Positions 51,149 to 63,700 of a stretch of 64,000 bases of DNA are shown here, piece by piece. The stretch spans positions 40,103,562 to 40,167,561 of the forward strand of contig NC_063168.1 of the NCBI RefSeq assembly GCF_023159225.1. Direction: 5' to 3'. Under the pieces are notes generated by a model. The model was not told where the DNA came from, made no database searches, and was given only the letters and a program-made list of their open reading frames with translations. The number at the start of each line of letters is the position of its first letter. The first letter of the stretch is position 1. Origin of the DNA: Perognathus longimembris pacificus (Eukaryota; Chordata; Mammalia; Rodentia; Heteromyidae). The position numbers were made by a program, and so were the translations under genes.

Positions 51149-51149
51149 T

Positions 51150-51192
<43 letters not shown>
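51149..51192. repeat. (TG)n microsatellite near the CpG island
   Basis: About 22 units, 120 bp to the right of the island edge, in sequence not otherwise repetitive. Confidence 0.95.
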
Positions 51193-51195
<3 letters not shown>

Positions 51196-51199
51196 GGGA

Positions 51200-52050
51200 G
51201 GAAGGTGTGGGTGGGTAAATCAGTATGGGAAAAGTGGATTGGAAGCCAGAAAGCAGGAGGAAGGGACCCAAAATTTATTGAATGGACACCTGCCTTGGGA
51301 GCCAGGCATTTGTTGAGCTTTTGTCATAACAACACTTGGTGACCAATAAACCCTCAAACTGAACCCTCAGCCATGGGAAGACTTCACTTCAATACTGTCT
51401 TCAGCCATCTTCAGAAATACAGACATTGGCCTCAGGTTAAGTAGGGAGAATTGGGGGGCAGTGGGTGAGAAAGATATGCATGGTTAAAACAGTCCCAAGT
51501 GACAGATATAGCTTGCTTGACTCTTAGCACAGTCTTTATCTCTGGGGAAGTTCTGGAGAAGTTGTTAATCCCTTAACTATTGGGACAAGTTGCCTGGTGG
51601 ATGATTTCCTGAGTTTCTAGCTATTTCAACATAAGATGAAGGTACTTCCTGTTTGAGGAGTCATTTTCCTTCCCCACAAAATACTAATCAGTGAATCTTC
51701 TCTTTTTTGGAGACCAAGGGACTGCAGCAGAAAATAGATCAGATCAAAGAGCGGATACAAAGTTGGGGGACTTTTAGTTCATTCACATGGATCAACAAAA
51801 ATGTCTTTTAGCTTTACAGTAACCGGTGGTTGTAGAGTATAGATGGTTTGGTAGGGGCAATCAAGAATAGTGTCTAAGGCTTAGTACACAGGCTTGGTCA
51901 TTATTAGCCATTACCACATTTCTAGGCTGCCACGTACCTGAAATTTAATCTACTGCCTCACCATACCTTCTACTTTCTGTTTAACTTTCACCAATCTCTT
52001 TAGCTTTGGAAACCAGTCACTTTCAGAGGCAGCCTCAACTGCTTGTTAAG
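51200..52050. other. Non-repeat flank upstream of the promoter
   Basis: No exon or repeat was recognised on either strand. Confidence 0.45.
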
Positions 52051-52051
52051 A

Positions 52052-52222
52052 ATAAGTGAGGAGCTACTCAAGAGGCTACAATCTGAGGATCATGGTTCAA
52101 AGCCAGCCTGGGCAAGAAAGTCTGTGAGACTCATAGTCAATCAGCAAAAAGCAGGAAACAGAGCTGTGGCTCAAGTGGTAGACCACTGGCCTTGAGATCA
52201 AGCCTCAGGACTGGCCCCTCCA
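52052..52222 (+). mobile_element. B1-tRNA composite SINE, 5' truncated
   Basis: AGCTACTCAAGAGGCTACAATC to GAGATCAAGCCTCAGGACTGG. Confidence 0.8.
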
Positions 52223-52324
52223 GAAAACAAATTCCTCAAACCAAATGAAGACATCTCAGCTTTCTCTTCAACTTCACCTGAAATACAGTATTCATCTAAT
52301 ATATATATATATATATATTTGTGT

Positions 52325-53290
52325 CAATGTCATTCCAATTATTTAGTAGTTTGTATATGCCTAGGATTTATTAAAGGCCATGAAAAACATTAACATAATA
52401 AAGTATGTCTCTCACAAAGAAGTCTTTGTTAGGGATGCAAAACATTTGCCAAGAAAATTGCAATGATCCATAATATACAACATAGTCACATGGTAAATTA
52501 CAGTATTGATGATAATGTATTATAATAGCCCAGTTATTATTGGTGCATTCTCCGTAGCATACTACGTAATATGGATTTTAAAATAATTATTGACTTTTTA
52601 TACAGAAAAAGCACTGGACTGCTATTAGTGGTTTCTACTAGTAACTTTTTGACCTAGGAGAAGCACTTAAAGTGCTCTGTGCTATAGATTGTCACTTATG
52701 AAAAATAGGTAGACAGATTAAATCATTTTATGATCACTTCCTGAGATTCTATTGGAAACTTCATGTCTGAAAAAAAAACACAAGTGAACACCATCCTAAA
52801 CAATACATGTAATTTTCTCATGCATGATAGGTAGTTTGCATGCTTGTCAACAAAGAATAATTCAAAACTAAGTTTAGTACTGTCTCAGTTAAAAATTCTA
52901 GTACTATTTGAGCTACCACCCCATATGTGGGAGACCACAAGAGGATGGGAATTGCTCATCTAAAATGTTATATCTAAAATTTTAAGTTTTACTTTTTCTT
53001 CCCTCCCTCGCTCTCCTTCCCCCCTCTCTCTATATACACATACACACACATATGTAAACTTACATAGATGAATAAATTCCAAAAATCAAAATGAGTCAAT
53101 CTCTAGAAATAATAGTACAACCTGGGTTACTGAAAATCATTGTTAGAAATCACTAGTTTGAAATTTATCTGACTGAAAGAAGCAACCTGTATTTTATTTG
53201 TATGGATGGTTCTAGCTACTTCTATGATTTCATGAGTCATGGCTGATCTTTAATAATCTCAGCTACAGTTGCCTGTATAAAAGAAATATA
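52325..53290. other. Unassigned AT-rich flank
   Basis: It has a short CTCTCTATATACACATACAC simple tract at about 53020-53055 and no gene. Confidence 0.4.
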
Positions 53291-53294
53291 AGCG

Positions 53295-53484
53295 GGGCTG
53301 GGGATATGGCCTAGTGGCAAGAGAGCTTGCCTCCCATACATGAAGCCCTAGGTTCACGTATACAGAAAACGGCCAGAAGTGGCACTGTGGCTCAGGTGGC
53401 AGAGTGCTAGCCTTGAGCAAAAAGAAGCCAGGGACAGTGCTCAGGCCCTGAGTCCAAGGCCCAGGACTGGCAATAAATAAATAT
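53295..53484 (+). mobile_element. ID-dimer SINE with B-box deletion
   Basis: AAATATAAGC flanks both sides. The left half lost GATTCCCCAGCACCACAT after GGTTCAC, removing its B box. Confidence 0.88.
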
Positions 53485-54179
53485 AAGCAAAACATGAGTG
53501 AAAGGCTGGCCACAGATGTGAACAGTGAAAGGCCACTTGGGTACCACAGCGGAGTCATAAACAGTGGTCATGCAGCCAAGGCTGGGAGAGTGAATGGCTG
53601 GCATCATAGTCTCTTGAGGAAAGAGCAGTATAAAATGAAACAGGGTTGGAGTGTCACTCTCAAAAGTATAAGAATCACGAAACTATTTTATATTCACTAT
53701 ATTCTCTCCTAGCTTTTTTAAAAGGCTACTTTTCATGTTCTATCTGAAGAATTTCAGAGATATAATCATCTTTTGCTTAGGCCATTATCAGACTTATTAT
53801 ATACAAACTTATTAAACAACCCAATGTATACTGAACAAATCCTCTATTCTTACTGGACCAGGAGATGCTTAATTCATTTATTTGAGACTTCAACCTTCCA
53901 AATGAAAGGTTCTGTGAGTGAAATTGACCCATAAAAATCCTCTTATGTCCTATAAATGTATACCATTTCTAGTTTTTTCAGTGATTTTTATGGACACATA
54001 AAAGCTGTTCAACACACTAATTAGTGAACCTCCACATTTAAAAAAGTCATTAAAATGTCCTTTTAATCTAAACAACTTAAGTTCTTTAGCTTCTGTCCAT
54101 ACAAATGTACGTTGAGCCCTTTGATGATACAAATTGCCACTCTGTGTTTTCCTTAGGGGTGGAAAAACTAACGTTTATT

Positions 54180-54262
54180 GAATGTTGGGATTAGATTTGC
54201 GTTTAAATCCTAACTTCATGACTCCAGGGAAATGATTTAAATTCTTTGAGACTTTTGATTAT
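54180..54262 (-). mobile_element. MIR fragment
   Basis: GGATTAGATTTGCGTTTAAATCCTAACTTCATGACTCC and AATGATTTAAATTCTTTGAGAC. Confidence 0.45.
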
Positions 54263-54289
54263 ATTAGTTGTTAATCTTTTTTAAACAGA

Positions 54290-54458
54290 TGATCTAGGCA
54301 TGATGGTACATGCCTATGATCCCAGCACTCTGGAGTCAGAGGAGGTAGGAGGGTCTTTTATTTGGAGGCATCTGAGCTACATAGCAAGACCCTCTAAGAA
54401 TCAAGGGATGAAGACATAGTTCAGAGTACTTGCCTAACATATGCAAGACTCCAGTATT
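54290..54458 (+). mobile_element. B1-ID composite SINE
   Basis: GGCATGATGGTACATGCC, CCCAGCACTCTGG and ATAGCAAGACCCTC, then an ID-like CATAGTTCAGAGTACTTGCC. Confidence 0.7.
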
Positions 54459-55104
54459 TCTACCACTTTTGCCCATTCTTATCTGCTTCTTGTCTCTCAT
54501 CTAAGGTCACCCAGCTGGAAATGGATAGATCCATGATTTGAGTTTAGATAAGTCTACCTCTCCCTTCCCCGTCGCCCTCTCTCTCCCTGTCCCTCTCTCC
54601 CTTCCCACTCTCTCTTCATTTTGCCTTTTCAACCTGTCATCTGATTTCTCCACTTCTTGCTTTCAATCATGGTAATAAAAACTGAATATAGAAAGAAATA
54701 AAAAATTAAAATCAAAGCACAACTTTTTAACCACTATGGTATGAAATTGGGCAAACATACCTAGCAAAACTAAAGTCAGCCAGGACAGGAAGGCTGCAAT
54801 TGGGAGGAAAACATGAGAGCCAGCAAGGATGATGTGGAAGTGAAGGGTGACAGTGTGCCCCTTCTACTTAAAAAATGCCACCATACATAATTTGCAGCCA
54901 TTTAGGTTCCAGGGTTGGTTAAACAGAGAGAATATGAATCTGGGATTGAGTGCATTATCACCAATCACCATAGCTCCTGCTCTTAACTCTGTGGTGCGAC
55001 ATTTTCAGATTGTGACATTAACTGTGACATTTAACTAGACAGTAGTAATTACTTTGGTCTGGATGAGCAGACCTACAATAAATAAAAATGCTTTGCTCTG
55101 TTAC

Positions 55105-55489
55105 TGTTATGCCAAGTCGCGAAATGACCACCAAGAAGGCCACCGAGACTCAGACGTTCGGAAATGCAAAAGCAAGGCAAGACTTTATTCAGGTGAGCTG
55201 CAACTCGGGCCTCGTCCTACCCCCCCCCCCCCCACGACACAGCAGAGGTTAGGAGGAGGCCCGAGCTGCGATTGCACAGGGCTTATAAAGGCAAAAAACA
55301 AAGTTACAGGGCTCGAGGCATTCTGGGGTCAGTTAGAGTTAAGCATTCCCAGCGGTTAGCGTTCTTGACCGGCTGGGCCCTAATAAGCTTGTCCTGGGCT
55401 TGCTCACAGGGCCTGCTTATCTCAGGTTCACGTGGTAAAGTGGGGTTCGCGTGGTAAAGGGGGGCCTGACATCAAAGTCTGGCTCTTCA
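55105..55489 (-). mobile_element. Solo LTR, family A, short form
   Basis: On the minus strand it begins TGAAGAGCCAGAC and ends GGCATAACA. It is flanked by a perfect 4-bp duplication TTAC (55101-55104 and 55490-55493), as in gammaretrovirus-like elements. It keeps a TATA-like TTATAAG and AATAAAG, but lacks about 37-55 bp around the CCAAT box that the 49193 copy has. Confidence 0.8.
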
Positions 55490-55499
55490 TTACAAAAGT

Positions 55500-56840
55500 G
55501 AAGAATTAAGAGAAAAATTATGGTTCCATTATTTTTCTTTTCCTGGGAAAGCATCAGTACCTGATGCTTTCACTCATTGGCTAGCACTCTACCAACTGAA
55601 CCATGCCTTCATCCCCAAGATTCTATTATTTTTAAGTGATGGTTTAACCTACATTTTTGAATTAGGCCTATAAAGAAATCACAGTGAAGGTTTTTAAAAG
55701 GAAAGCGCGCTCCTTCTAATTAATGAGTAGTTTGCCCTAGATACCTCCCAACCAGTGCATTCTTTTCAAAACAACACAGCAAATAAAGCTTTCACAAATC
55801 ATCATTTTAAAACTATTATTCCAACCTATTTTTCCTTTATACAATTATGATAGCCTTATGTGTTTCAAGAAGTTAACCATGGCAGCAGCTATAATCTTTT
55901 CAAGAGCTTGGAAATTCAGTGGTGTTTTTTAAATCCTCTTATAGTAAGCCCAGGAGCAAACTTTTCCCCTGAATTAAGTTTCCTTTTTAGTTGCTTTCTC
56001 TGCCAACTCTGGGGCTGTAATAATGGACTATAAGATTCAAGAAAAGAAATCTGACAGAATTTCCCTTTATGATAAGAAAAGTAAAGCAGGATCAGAGTGG
56101 AATGTGGCATTTTTGCCACACAGTATAGGTATGGGAATTGTGGCTCAGCATCTTTGCTTCATCTGTGTCACAGCTGCTCATGCTTGGGTCCGTGGAGAAG
56201 CCCAGCATGCCTTAAATCCAATGGTTAACCTGAGCAATGTCCTGACATCCCACTCTAGGGGTTATTTTCACAGAGAAGGTAACTTCCCTGTACCAAATAC
56301 AGTTTGCATCCGTTTTCACTTTGCTGACAGCCTCCCCTCAACCTTTTACTTGTGTGGCTATCATTTCTATTTTAGGCTTTGTTGTTTGGTTGTTGTTGTT
56401 GAGCCTGCTGTGTGTGTGTGTGTTTGTGTGTTTAGTATTTGTTTCTAGCATCCCTGTCACCATCCCCTCTCATTCTATTGGAGAACAGTACTGCTAATCC
56501 GTTTGTCCAAGTTGCTCTGCTAGGGATCATTTTAGCAGAGGGAAAGAGCCTCTGGTTAAAGGTCAGTGCTCAGGGATGGACATTCATTGCATTTCTAGTC
56601 ACAGTGAGTGAACCACATAGGTAGGATCTGTCTCCACTAGCCACACCATCTCCACACTGTCACCTTGGAACCAGGGGCTGATAGACCAGTCAGCCACAAC
56701 CACACAGCTTTCTGGAAAGAGGACAAAGAATGCAAGGGGGAAGGTTCACTTTGACCTTCTATCTTAACTTACTGTTGAACTGGGTTCCTGTCCAACCAAT
56801 GAAATCAATATTGTTTGCTATTTGGTTATCAGTTTTGTTT
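55500..56840. other. Unassigned flank
   Basis: A 141-codon plus frame (56023-56448) has no splice or homology support and low-complexity ends. It is not called. Confidence 0.4.
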
Positions 56841-56844
56841 GTTA

Positions 56845-56960
56845 GTTTCACAAAGGGTCTTAACTATATAGCCCATAGTATTCTTAAACTTGTGATCCTG
56901 CTGTTGGTGCCTCTGAGTGTTGGTATTACAGGAATGTACTTCTATCCCTTGCTTGGCTGT
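56845..56960 (-). mobile_element. B1 SINE, diverged
   Basis: AAAGGGTCTTAACTATATAGCC and TGTTGGTATTACAGGAATG. Confidence 0.55.
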
Positions 56961-57444
56961 ACCTCTTGTCTACAAGTTCCTTTGGACAAAGAATGCCAGA
57001 AATAAAACCAAGGCTATCTGCAAAAAAACTAAAGCACTAGTAGTATTATCTCTCTGGAATAACCTGCTTTACAAAAAGTTTTTAGACAGCCACTATGAGT
57101 CCCCGACCCCCCCCCACCACTAAAATTGTACACCCCAATTAGAAAAGGTTACCTTCACCCCATTTGTGAGGGATACATTCCTGCCTTAGAGTTGCAGCAC
57201 AGGGATTATCAGTAGATGAAACTGGTAGTAGGTAATTAGTCACATACATTAGTGGTGGGAGAGGAGAGGACAGGGCACCGGGCAAGGTCACATGATTCCA
57301 TTTGAGAATAGAGCAGATGATCAGAGGACACAGCAGGTAGCTCTATGGTGTCCCGAGGGTGGGATTAGCTTGTTTGAATAGTTCTGCAGGCTGGCAAGGC
57401 ACTGAAACCTGCCACTCAGTGATATGCACCATGTATATCCATTC

Positions 57445-57525
57445 AGGGGAGTACTGGGGTTTGGACTCAGGGCCTCCTGCTTGTTAGGCAGTACTATAAC
57501 CAGTGACTCACACACCCAGCTCTAA
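57445..57525 (-). mobile_element. ID-type SINE fragment
   Basis: GTACTGGGGTTTGGACTCAGGG, CTTGTTAGGCAGTAC and GACTCACACACCCAGCTC. Confidence 0.55.
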
Positions 57526-57914
57526 CAAGGTAGCAACCTTCTTGGGAGCAGAATTAAGAGGAGAAGGACTTGCTGATAAGCTATCTGAGGTTCTCCTACC
57601 TTCTCCACATGTCAAAGCAATACATGTAATATTGGATCTGAATGTTAGGACTTACACCACACAGATGATAGTTCCATAACATTGTCTGTTCATCACCTAA
57701 ACATTTCAGTCTAGACATGAGTTTCTGAATGTCTTATTTCCCAATCAAATTGTGAGAGTTGCAGAAGTGGCCAGTATTTAAGTCCTCCAAACTTAATCAT
57801 GTTGTTTAATACACTCAAGTTTTGCCTTTGCATGTGATTATTACAAAAACTGTAGGCTACAAAAGCAGTTCCTTTAGCACTAAGGCAAAGTCCCAGTAAG
57901 ATGTAAGGTGTTGG

Positions 57915-58122
57915 GGGCTGGGAATGTGGCCTAGCAGTAGAGTGCTTGCCTTGCATGCATGAAGCCCTGGGTTCCATTCCTCAGCACCACATAAACAGAA
58001 AAGGTCGGAAGTGGTGCTGTGGCTCAAATGGTAGAGTGCTAGCCTTGAGCAAAAAGAAGCCAGGGACAGTGCTCAGGCCCCTGAGCCCAAGTCCCAGAAC
58101 TGGCAAAATTAAAAAAAAAAAA
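57915..58122 (+). mobile_element. ID-dimer SINE
   Basis: TSD GTAAGGTGTTGG at 57903-57914 and 58123-58134. It is an older variant with GCATGCATGAAGC and ACATAAACAG. Confidence 0.92.
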
Positions 58123-58609
58123 GTAAGGTGTTGGTAGGGTCAGCGATCTTGGCTGGCATTGCTGGCCACGTGCGTGTGGGCTGCTGAGCTAAACCTCTGT
58201 GATATGCCATGGATTGACAGCTCTAAACATTTACAGTTACCCAGGCCTGCTGACATTTGAAAAGTCCTAGGGTTTCCTCCCATTCTGTTTTCAAACTACT
58301 AGTGACACAATAAAATAAATGGGATACCAACATTGTTTTTAAAGCCAGAGTTAAGCTGCAGCCTAGCAGCCAGAATGCTGAGGCCTCAAATGTATTATTC
58401 ACACACATATTGTAAGCACAAATGGGCCATTAAAAGAATTCTTCTTGTTGCCAAATCCAAGCAGATTTTTATGGCAAAGGGATGATAAAAGGTCATAGAC
58501 AAATGGAAGGATCGAAAGTATATTTTTTCCAAAAATCAAATGCTAAGTCATTTATTGGTTTCAATTTAGGTCTACTAGACTAGTTCTATTTACATATAAA
58601 TTTGTTAAG

Positions 58610-58803
58610 CCAGCTGCTGGTGGCTCACACCTGTAATCATAGCTACTCAGGAGGCTGAGATCTGAGGATTGCAGTTTGAAACCAGCCCAGGTAGGAATGC
58701 CTGAGGAAGTCTGATCTCCAGTTAGTCTCAAGTAAAATGCTAGCCTTGAGCAGAAAAGAAGTACAGGGCCCTGAGTTCAAGCCCCAAGACTGGCAAAAAC
58801 CCT
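58610..58803 (+). mobile_element. B1-tRNA composite SINE
   Basis: GCTGCTGGTGGCTCACACC to CTGAGTTCAAGCCCCAAGAC. Confidence 0.85.
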
Positions 58804-58903
58804 TTCCCCCACCCCCACAATAACTAAAATAAAATTTCATATGCAGACACTGCTATACAGCTCTTAGAAATTTATGAAAATCAACATAGAAGACAGATAT
58901 CTG

Positions 58904-58988
58904 GGGCTGGGAATATGGCCTAGTGGTAGAGTGCTTGCCTTGCATCCAGGAGGCCCTGAGTTCAATTCCTTAGCACCACATACACAAA
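58904..58988 (+). mobile_element. ID monomer
   Basis: Only the ID half is present (GGGGCTGGGAATATGGCCTAG to CAGCACC-like TTAGCACCACATAC). The second tRNA-like half is absent. Confidence 0.7.
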
Positions 58989-58999
58989 TATCATGATTT

Positions 59000-59280
59000 C
59001 AATCAAATGTGGAATCTAGGCCTAAAATAAAAATATGATATGATTGTAAAAGGGAGACTATTTGAGGGTGAGGGAAGCAGAAATTAGTGATGGGAGTGGT
59101 GAACATTGCAGAAATATATAATATATATGTATGAAAATAGCACATGGAAACTCACCAAAAACTGTTAAGAAGATTAAGAAAGATCAGCATAGCTGGGGTA
59201 AAGCTGATTGAAGTGTGCATGTGTAAATATCACAGTGAGGTCTTTCATATAATCTATGCTAATAAAAAAGTTAAAATCAT
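59000..59280 (+). mobile_element. L1 3' end, diverged
   Basis: GTGGAATCTAGGCCTAAAAT is the usual junction of L1 ORF2 and 3' UTR. It is followed by GAGGGAAGCAG and an AATAAAAAAGTTAAAA end. Confidence 0.5.
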
Positions 59281-59481
59281 GATATACAATTAGACAATGA
59301 ATGAAAGTCTCAACACTTATTTCTGTCCTTCAAAGAAATCCCTTATGTCTATGAGCTAGAATGCCCTTTCCTACTTCAAAACATTTTTTTTATAAATAAG
59401 CCCATCTAGATTGATCTGAATACAAATTAAATATTTTTATGATAAAAACTGGTTTCATCCCAACATGAAAACTTAAAACTC

Positions 59482-59704
59482 GGGCTGGGGATATGGCCTA
59501 GTGGCAAGAGTGCTTACCTCGAATACATGAAGCCCTGGGTTCAATTCCCCAGCACCACATATACAGAAAACAGCCAGAAGTGGCACTGTGGCTCAAGTGG
59601 CAGAGTGCTAGCCTTAAGCAAAAAAAAAAAAAAAAAAAAAAAAGCCAGGGACAGTGCTCAGGCCCTGAGTCTAAGCCCCAGGACTGGCAAAAAAAAAAAA
59701 AAAA
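59482..59704 (+). mobile_element. ID-dimer SINE with internal A expansion
   Basis: TSD GAAAACTTAAAACTC at 59467-59481 and 59705-59719. The AGCAAAAAG in the middle of the right half has grown to about 24 A. Confidence 0.93.
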
Positions 59705-60019
59705 GAAAACTTAAAACTCACTCACACTAAGATGAGGTTTCCACAGCAAAACTTTTTGTTAGCATGGAAAAATATGTAGGTGGACAATACTTGGAAAAAT
59801 TAAGTGCTGACTGTGTTTCTATTTGAATTCTAAAAATTTTCTATTGAAATCATCATTTTCAAACTAGATAGTAGGAAATGAATGAATACTTTTTCCAATA
59901 TGTTTTTTATCTTTGTTAATTAAAAAAAGGAAACATAGATATAATAAAGAAATTTCTACCAGCTAGAGATGACTATTGTTCAATTTCAGTGGATTTACTT
60001 TTCACATAATTGTCAGTTG

Positions 60020-60635
60020 TGTTTAAAGGGATCGTGATGGCTCTGCCTGTAATCCTAACTACTCAGAGTTAGAGATGGTTATAGTCAGAGTTAAATCTCA
60101 ATTTAAGGCAGCTCAAGCAAAGAGTTCTTAAAATCCCCATCTCAACAAACAAGCTAGGTATAGTGTATGTGCATGTGGTCCCAGCTATGTACAAAGCAAT
60201 AGGCAGAATTGTAGTCTGTGAACAGGGCACCAGAGACTCACGCTTGTATCCTAGCTACTCAGGAGGCTGACATCTGAGGGTCATGGTTCAAAGCCAGCCT
60301 TCAGAAGGGCAGAAAAGTCCATGCGACTCTTATTTCCAATAAGCTACTCAGAAAAAGCTGGAAGTGGTGCTGTGGCAAGGGGTAGAGCGTTAGCCTTTAG
60401 CACAAAGAGGCTCAGGGACAGTGCCCAGGACCTGAGTTGAAGCCCCAGGACCGATTAAAAAAAAAAGAAGAAGAAGAAAAGAAAAGAAAAGAATTGTAGT
60501 CTGTGGTCAGATCTGGCAAACGTGTAACACCATACCTGAAAAAAATAACTAAAGCAACAATGGTTAGAGGTGTGGTTCAAGTGGTAACACAATTGCTTAG
60601 CAAATACAAGGCCAGGTTTAAACCCCAGTGTTTGA
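60020..60635 (+). mobile_element. B1-ID composite SINE split by another SINE
   Basis: The outer copy occupies 60020-60204 (GATGGCTCTGCCTGTAATCC) and 60506-60635 (GAGGTGTGGTTCAAGTGG, CAGGTTTAAACCCC). Confidence 0.75.
60221..60489 (+). mobile_element. B1-tRNA composite SINE inside the 60020 SINE
   Basis: A 16-bp TSD AGAATTGTAGTCTGTG lies at 60205-60220 and 60490-60505. The A tail carries GAA and GAAAA units. Confidence 0.9.
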
Positions 60636-61039
60636 ACTTCACTTTTTGAATTTTAAAACCTTTGCAAGCTATAAATTTACAAAGTACAAGTTTAACTTAT
60701 GGTAGTCTATCTCTAAGTTCTGTTGTACAACTAACTTTAGTTAGAATACAAGACCCAGACCCATATTTCTATCTCTTCTATTTTCATATACATTGTTTCA
60801 AAATACAATATGCACCATCAATTTACATTTAGTTACTTTAAAAATTATGTGATGCCAATTTGTTGTATTAATTTTTGCATCAAGCCATGTTTTTCCAATT
60901 CAAGAGGTGAGCATTTGAACCATGTTGTCACCATTACTTTTACCATGAGTACTCATTCCATATTTGCCATTTTTAGTGCTTTGTTTCTTTATATAGATCT
61001 GAGTTTCCATCCCTATTCTTTTCCTTCTGCTGGAAGAAC

Positions 61040-62580
61040 TTGATAGGACATTATAGTGTGTACACATAGGCTGGTGACGATGTGTGGTTTTTCTGTTTGT
61101 TTTTGTTTTTCAGATTTAATTCACTGAAAAAAAATTATAGAATGGATGAAGAATTCTAGGCTGACATTTTTCACTTTTTTTACTCCAGAATTTAATGCTG
61201 GCTATTCTGAAAGTTAGGGTCTTGAGGCTCTAGACATCTGTTTCTTTCCTTAAGTGTGTTGTGCTTTGTTCTGGCCAGCAATTAAGTTACTTGCTGCTCT
61301 CCTTGAGCTCTCCAGTGCTGTCTGAATATGGGTCTGAATATGAGCTCTGAGAACTCCCTGCTTCTGGACTGAACTCCCGAATGCCAAGATTTTCTTCTTA
61401 ATACAGTTCCCTGGGTGTTCTTTGTATAATGCGTGGGATTTCATTCTACATACAAATGACTCCACATCCAGGAAAAATCCCAAGGGACACCTGTGCGCAG
61501 TTTTTCCAGAACTCTGCTCTGCCACTTCCAACTTCCTTGGTCTTCCAGACTCCATGCTGCTCTGCCCTTAGCAAGACTTCCAGACTCTGTTCCATTTCCT
61601 CCAACTTCCTACTCCTTAGTCTGAAAATTGCCTGTAGGCAGGACCCTGGTAATTTGGGCTTGTTTCATCCACTCCCTCTTCTCGGGAATTGTGGTCCTGC
61701 ACTGGCAGTTATCCAATGTCTAAAAATAGTTGTTCCATATATTTTCATCTAGTGTTCCAGTTGTTTACCATAAGACCTTGCATCAAGGGTTTGCCACTGC
61801 ACCAGTGGATGATGGTGAAAGACTTTATTTTGCTTATTGTTTGTTTATTTTATCTTTCATAACTGTCATTTGTTTGGGTTATGATGTGAGGGACTGCAGA
61901 GGGATTTTGACATCTCTGGGGACCATGAGAGAGCAGCAAGACATGGGGGGTCAAGTAAGATGAAGGGAGGCTGGATAGTGTGGCCTCCACCACATTGCAA
62001 CTACTGGGGCAGGGCCATTACTGAGCCTGAGGTGCAGAGTGCAGAGGTTCTGCATGGAGGTGTGGCCTGGGCTGACTTGTTTGCCCAGGGAATTCTGATC
62101 ATCATCGAATGGCTTATGGCTTTGGCAGCCACAGTTATACACCAGCAATAGAATTTGCTGTTTACCAATCCAAAATGGATTCTAATTCTTCTCTTCCCTT
62201 TTAGATACTGTCATTTGAGCACATTGTAAGTGTGTGTGGTTGTGTGGGTGTTGCCTTCTCTTTAAGGATGACTTTGTGTCTCAGCTCATTCTCTGCCACC
62301 AGTGTATTTTATTTTAATCTGTCCATATGCTCTCACCTTTGCATTTCCAGAGGTCAGCTTTCATTGTATGCCATTGAGCACACCAGCAGATGTTTCCTGA
62401 AGTGTTACTTTCTTCCTGTAACAAATAGCCGTTAGGTATGCACTTCCCCAGTCCTAAAGGATAATATAACTTTTACCTTGGGGCTAGAGTATTGTGAAGA
62501 GTAAGTCTGGATTTTTCTTTTGTTTCTTGTTTATTCCTGTATAGTCATCATATATGTATATATATATTTAATTAAAAAAA
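61040..62580. other. Unassigned flank
   Basis: Several frames of 60-107 codons overlap on both strands with no consistent coding pattern. No known repeat was named with confidence. Confidence 0.4.
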
Positions 62581-62589
62581 TTTTTTTTG

Positions 62590-62992
62590 CCAGTCCTGAG
62601 GCTTGAACTCCAGGCCTGGGCACTGTCCTGAGCCTCTTTGTACTTGAGGCTAATGCTCTACTACTTGAGCCACTTCTGGCTTTCTATGAGTAATTTAATG
62701 GAAATAAGAGTCTCTCTACGTGGTTACTGTATATGAATTTGGTACACTGGATGTTGTATACATGCCTACCTGATCTAGGGAAGGGAAAGAAAAAAAAAGG
62801 GTGCAAGATGTCACAAGAAATGTACTCACTGCCTTATTATATAACTGTACCCCCTTTGCACAACACCTTGTCAAGAAAATTTAATTTAAAAAAAAAGTCT
62901 CAAACTTTTCTGCCTGGGCTACCATGATCCTCAGATCTCAGCCTACTGAGTAGCTAGGTTTACAGGTGTGAGCCACTGGTGCCCAGCTTGTA
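62590..62992 (-). mobile_element. B1-tRNA composite SINE split by an L1 3' end
   Basis: GCCAGTCCTGAGGCTTGAAC starts it, and GCCTACTGAGTAGCTAGG and GTGAGCCACTGGTGCCC end it. The L1 piece at 62716-62893 lies between. Confidence 0.8.
62716..62893 (+). mobile_element. Short L1 3' end inserted into a SINE
   Basis: It carries the GAAATGTACTCACTGCC...ATAACTGTACCCCC end of the L1 3' UTR and an A tail. It splits an antisense composite SINE (62590-62715 and 62894-62990), with AGAGTCTC/AAAGTCTC at the edges as a possible TSD. Confidence 0.65.
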
Positions 62993-63224
62993 TACTTATT
63001 TTTTTAAATGAGAACAGTTTATTGATACAAACTATTATTATATATTTGCCCACAAATATATTCTTCCCAAATCTAAAGACTCTGAATGTTTGATCTAGAT
63101 GCCTTAACCCAGTATTTTGCTGTTATTTGCTTATAAGAGTTTAGGACTGTTACATTCCTTTAAAATTATGAAATCTATCATATGTATGAGAAGATATGTA
63201 AACTCTTTTATAGCATTCAAATAA

Positions 63225-63400
63225 TTATAAAGGTAATATTCATGAAGCTACTACTCAAATAAAGAAATATGAGAGCCTCAGGTGCTCAGGAGGCCTGTTT
63301 GTGCCTTTTTGGGATCACAACGCATTTCTTCTAGCTTGGACGTAACCATCATCCTTATTTTGTGATCATCCTTCCCTTCTTTTGTTAGTAGTTTTGTTAT
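63225..63400 (-). mobile_element. Old L1 fragment, antisense
   Basis: ACTACTCAAATAAAGAAATATG and CAGGAGGCCTGTTTGTGCC resemble the antisense L1M 3' region (the 'aagaaatagaacat ... agaagcc' pattern). Confidence 0.35.
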
Positions 63401-63700
63401 TGCCACTGGCATCCCTCAACACAATTTCTCTGACACTCTCTTCTGAGGCTTCTTCCGTAGTTTATGTAAAGGGAGTGCCCACTGCGCCTGACCTGTGTCC
63501 TTCTCCTGTGAGCTAAGATATGGGAGTTGGGTATTCTAGACAATGGAGAAAGAGTGGTAGTTGGGGTAAATGGGGAGAAAGAAAGGCTGATTCCCCTACT
63601 GTTCCTTCAGGAAATTATCCCTGAAGAGTGGAAAAATTCCTGCTCTATTTTTTTTTTCCTGGTTGGTGAAAATACTGCATGTCAAAAAAAAAAAAAAACA

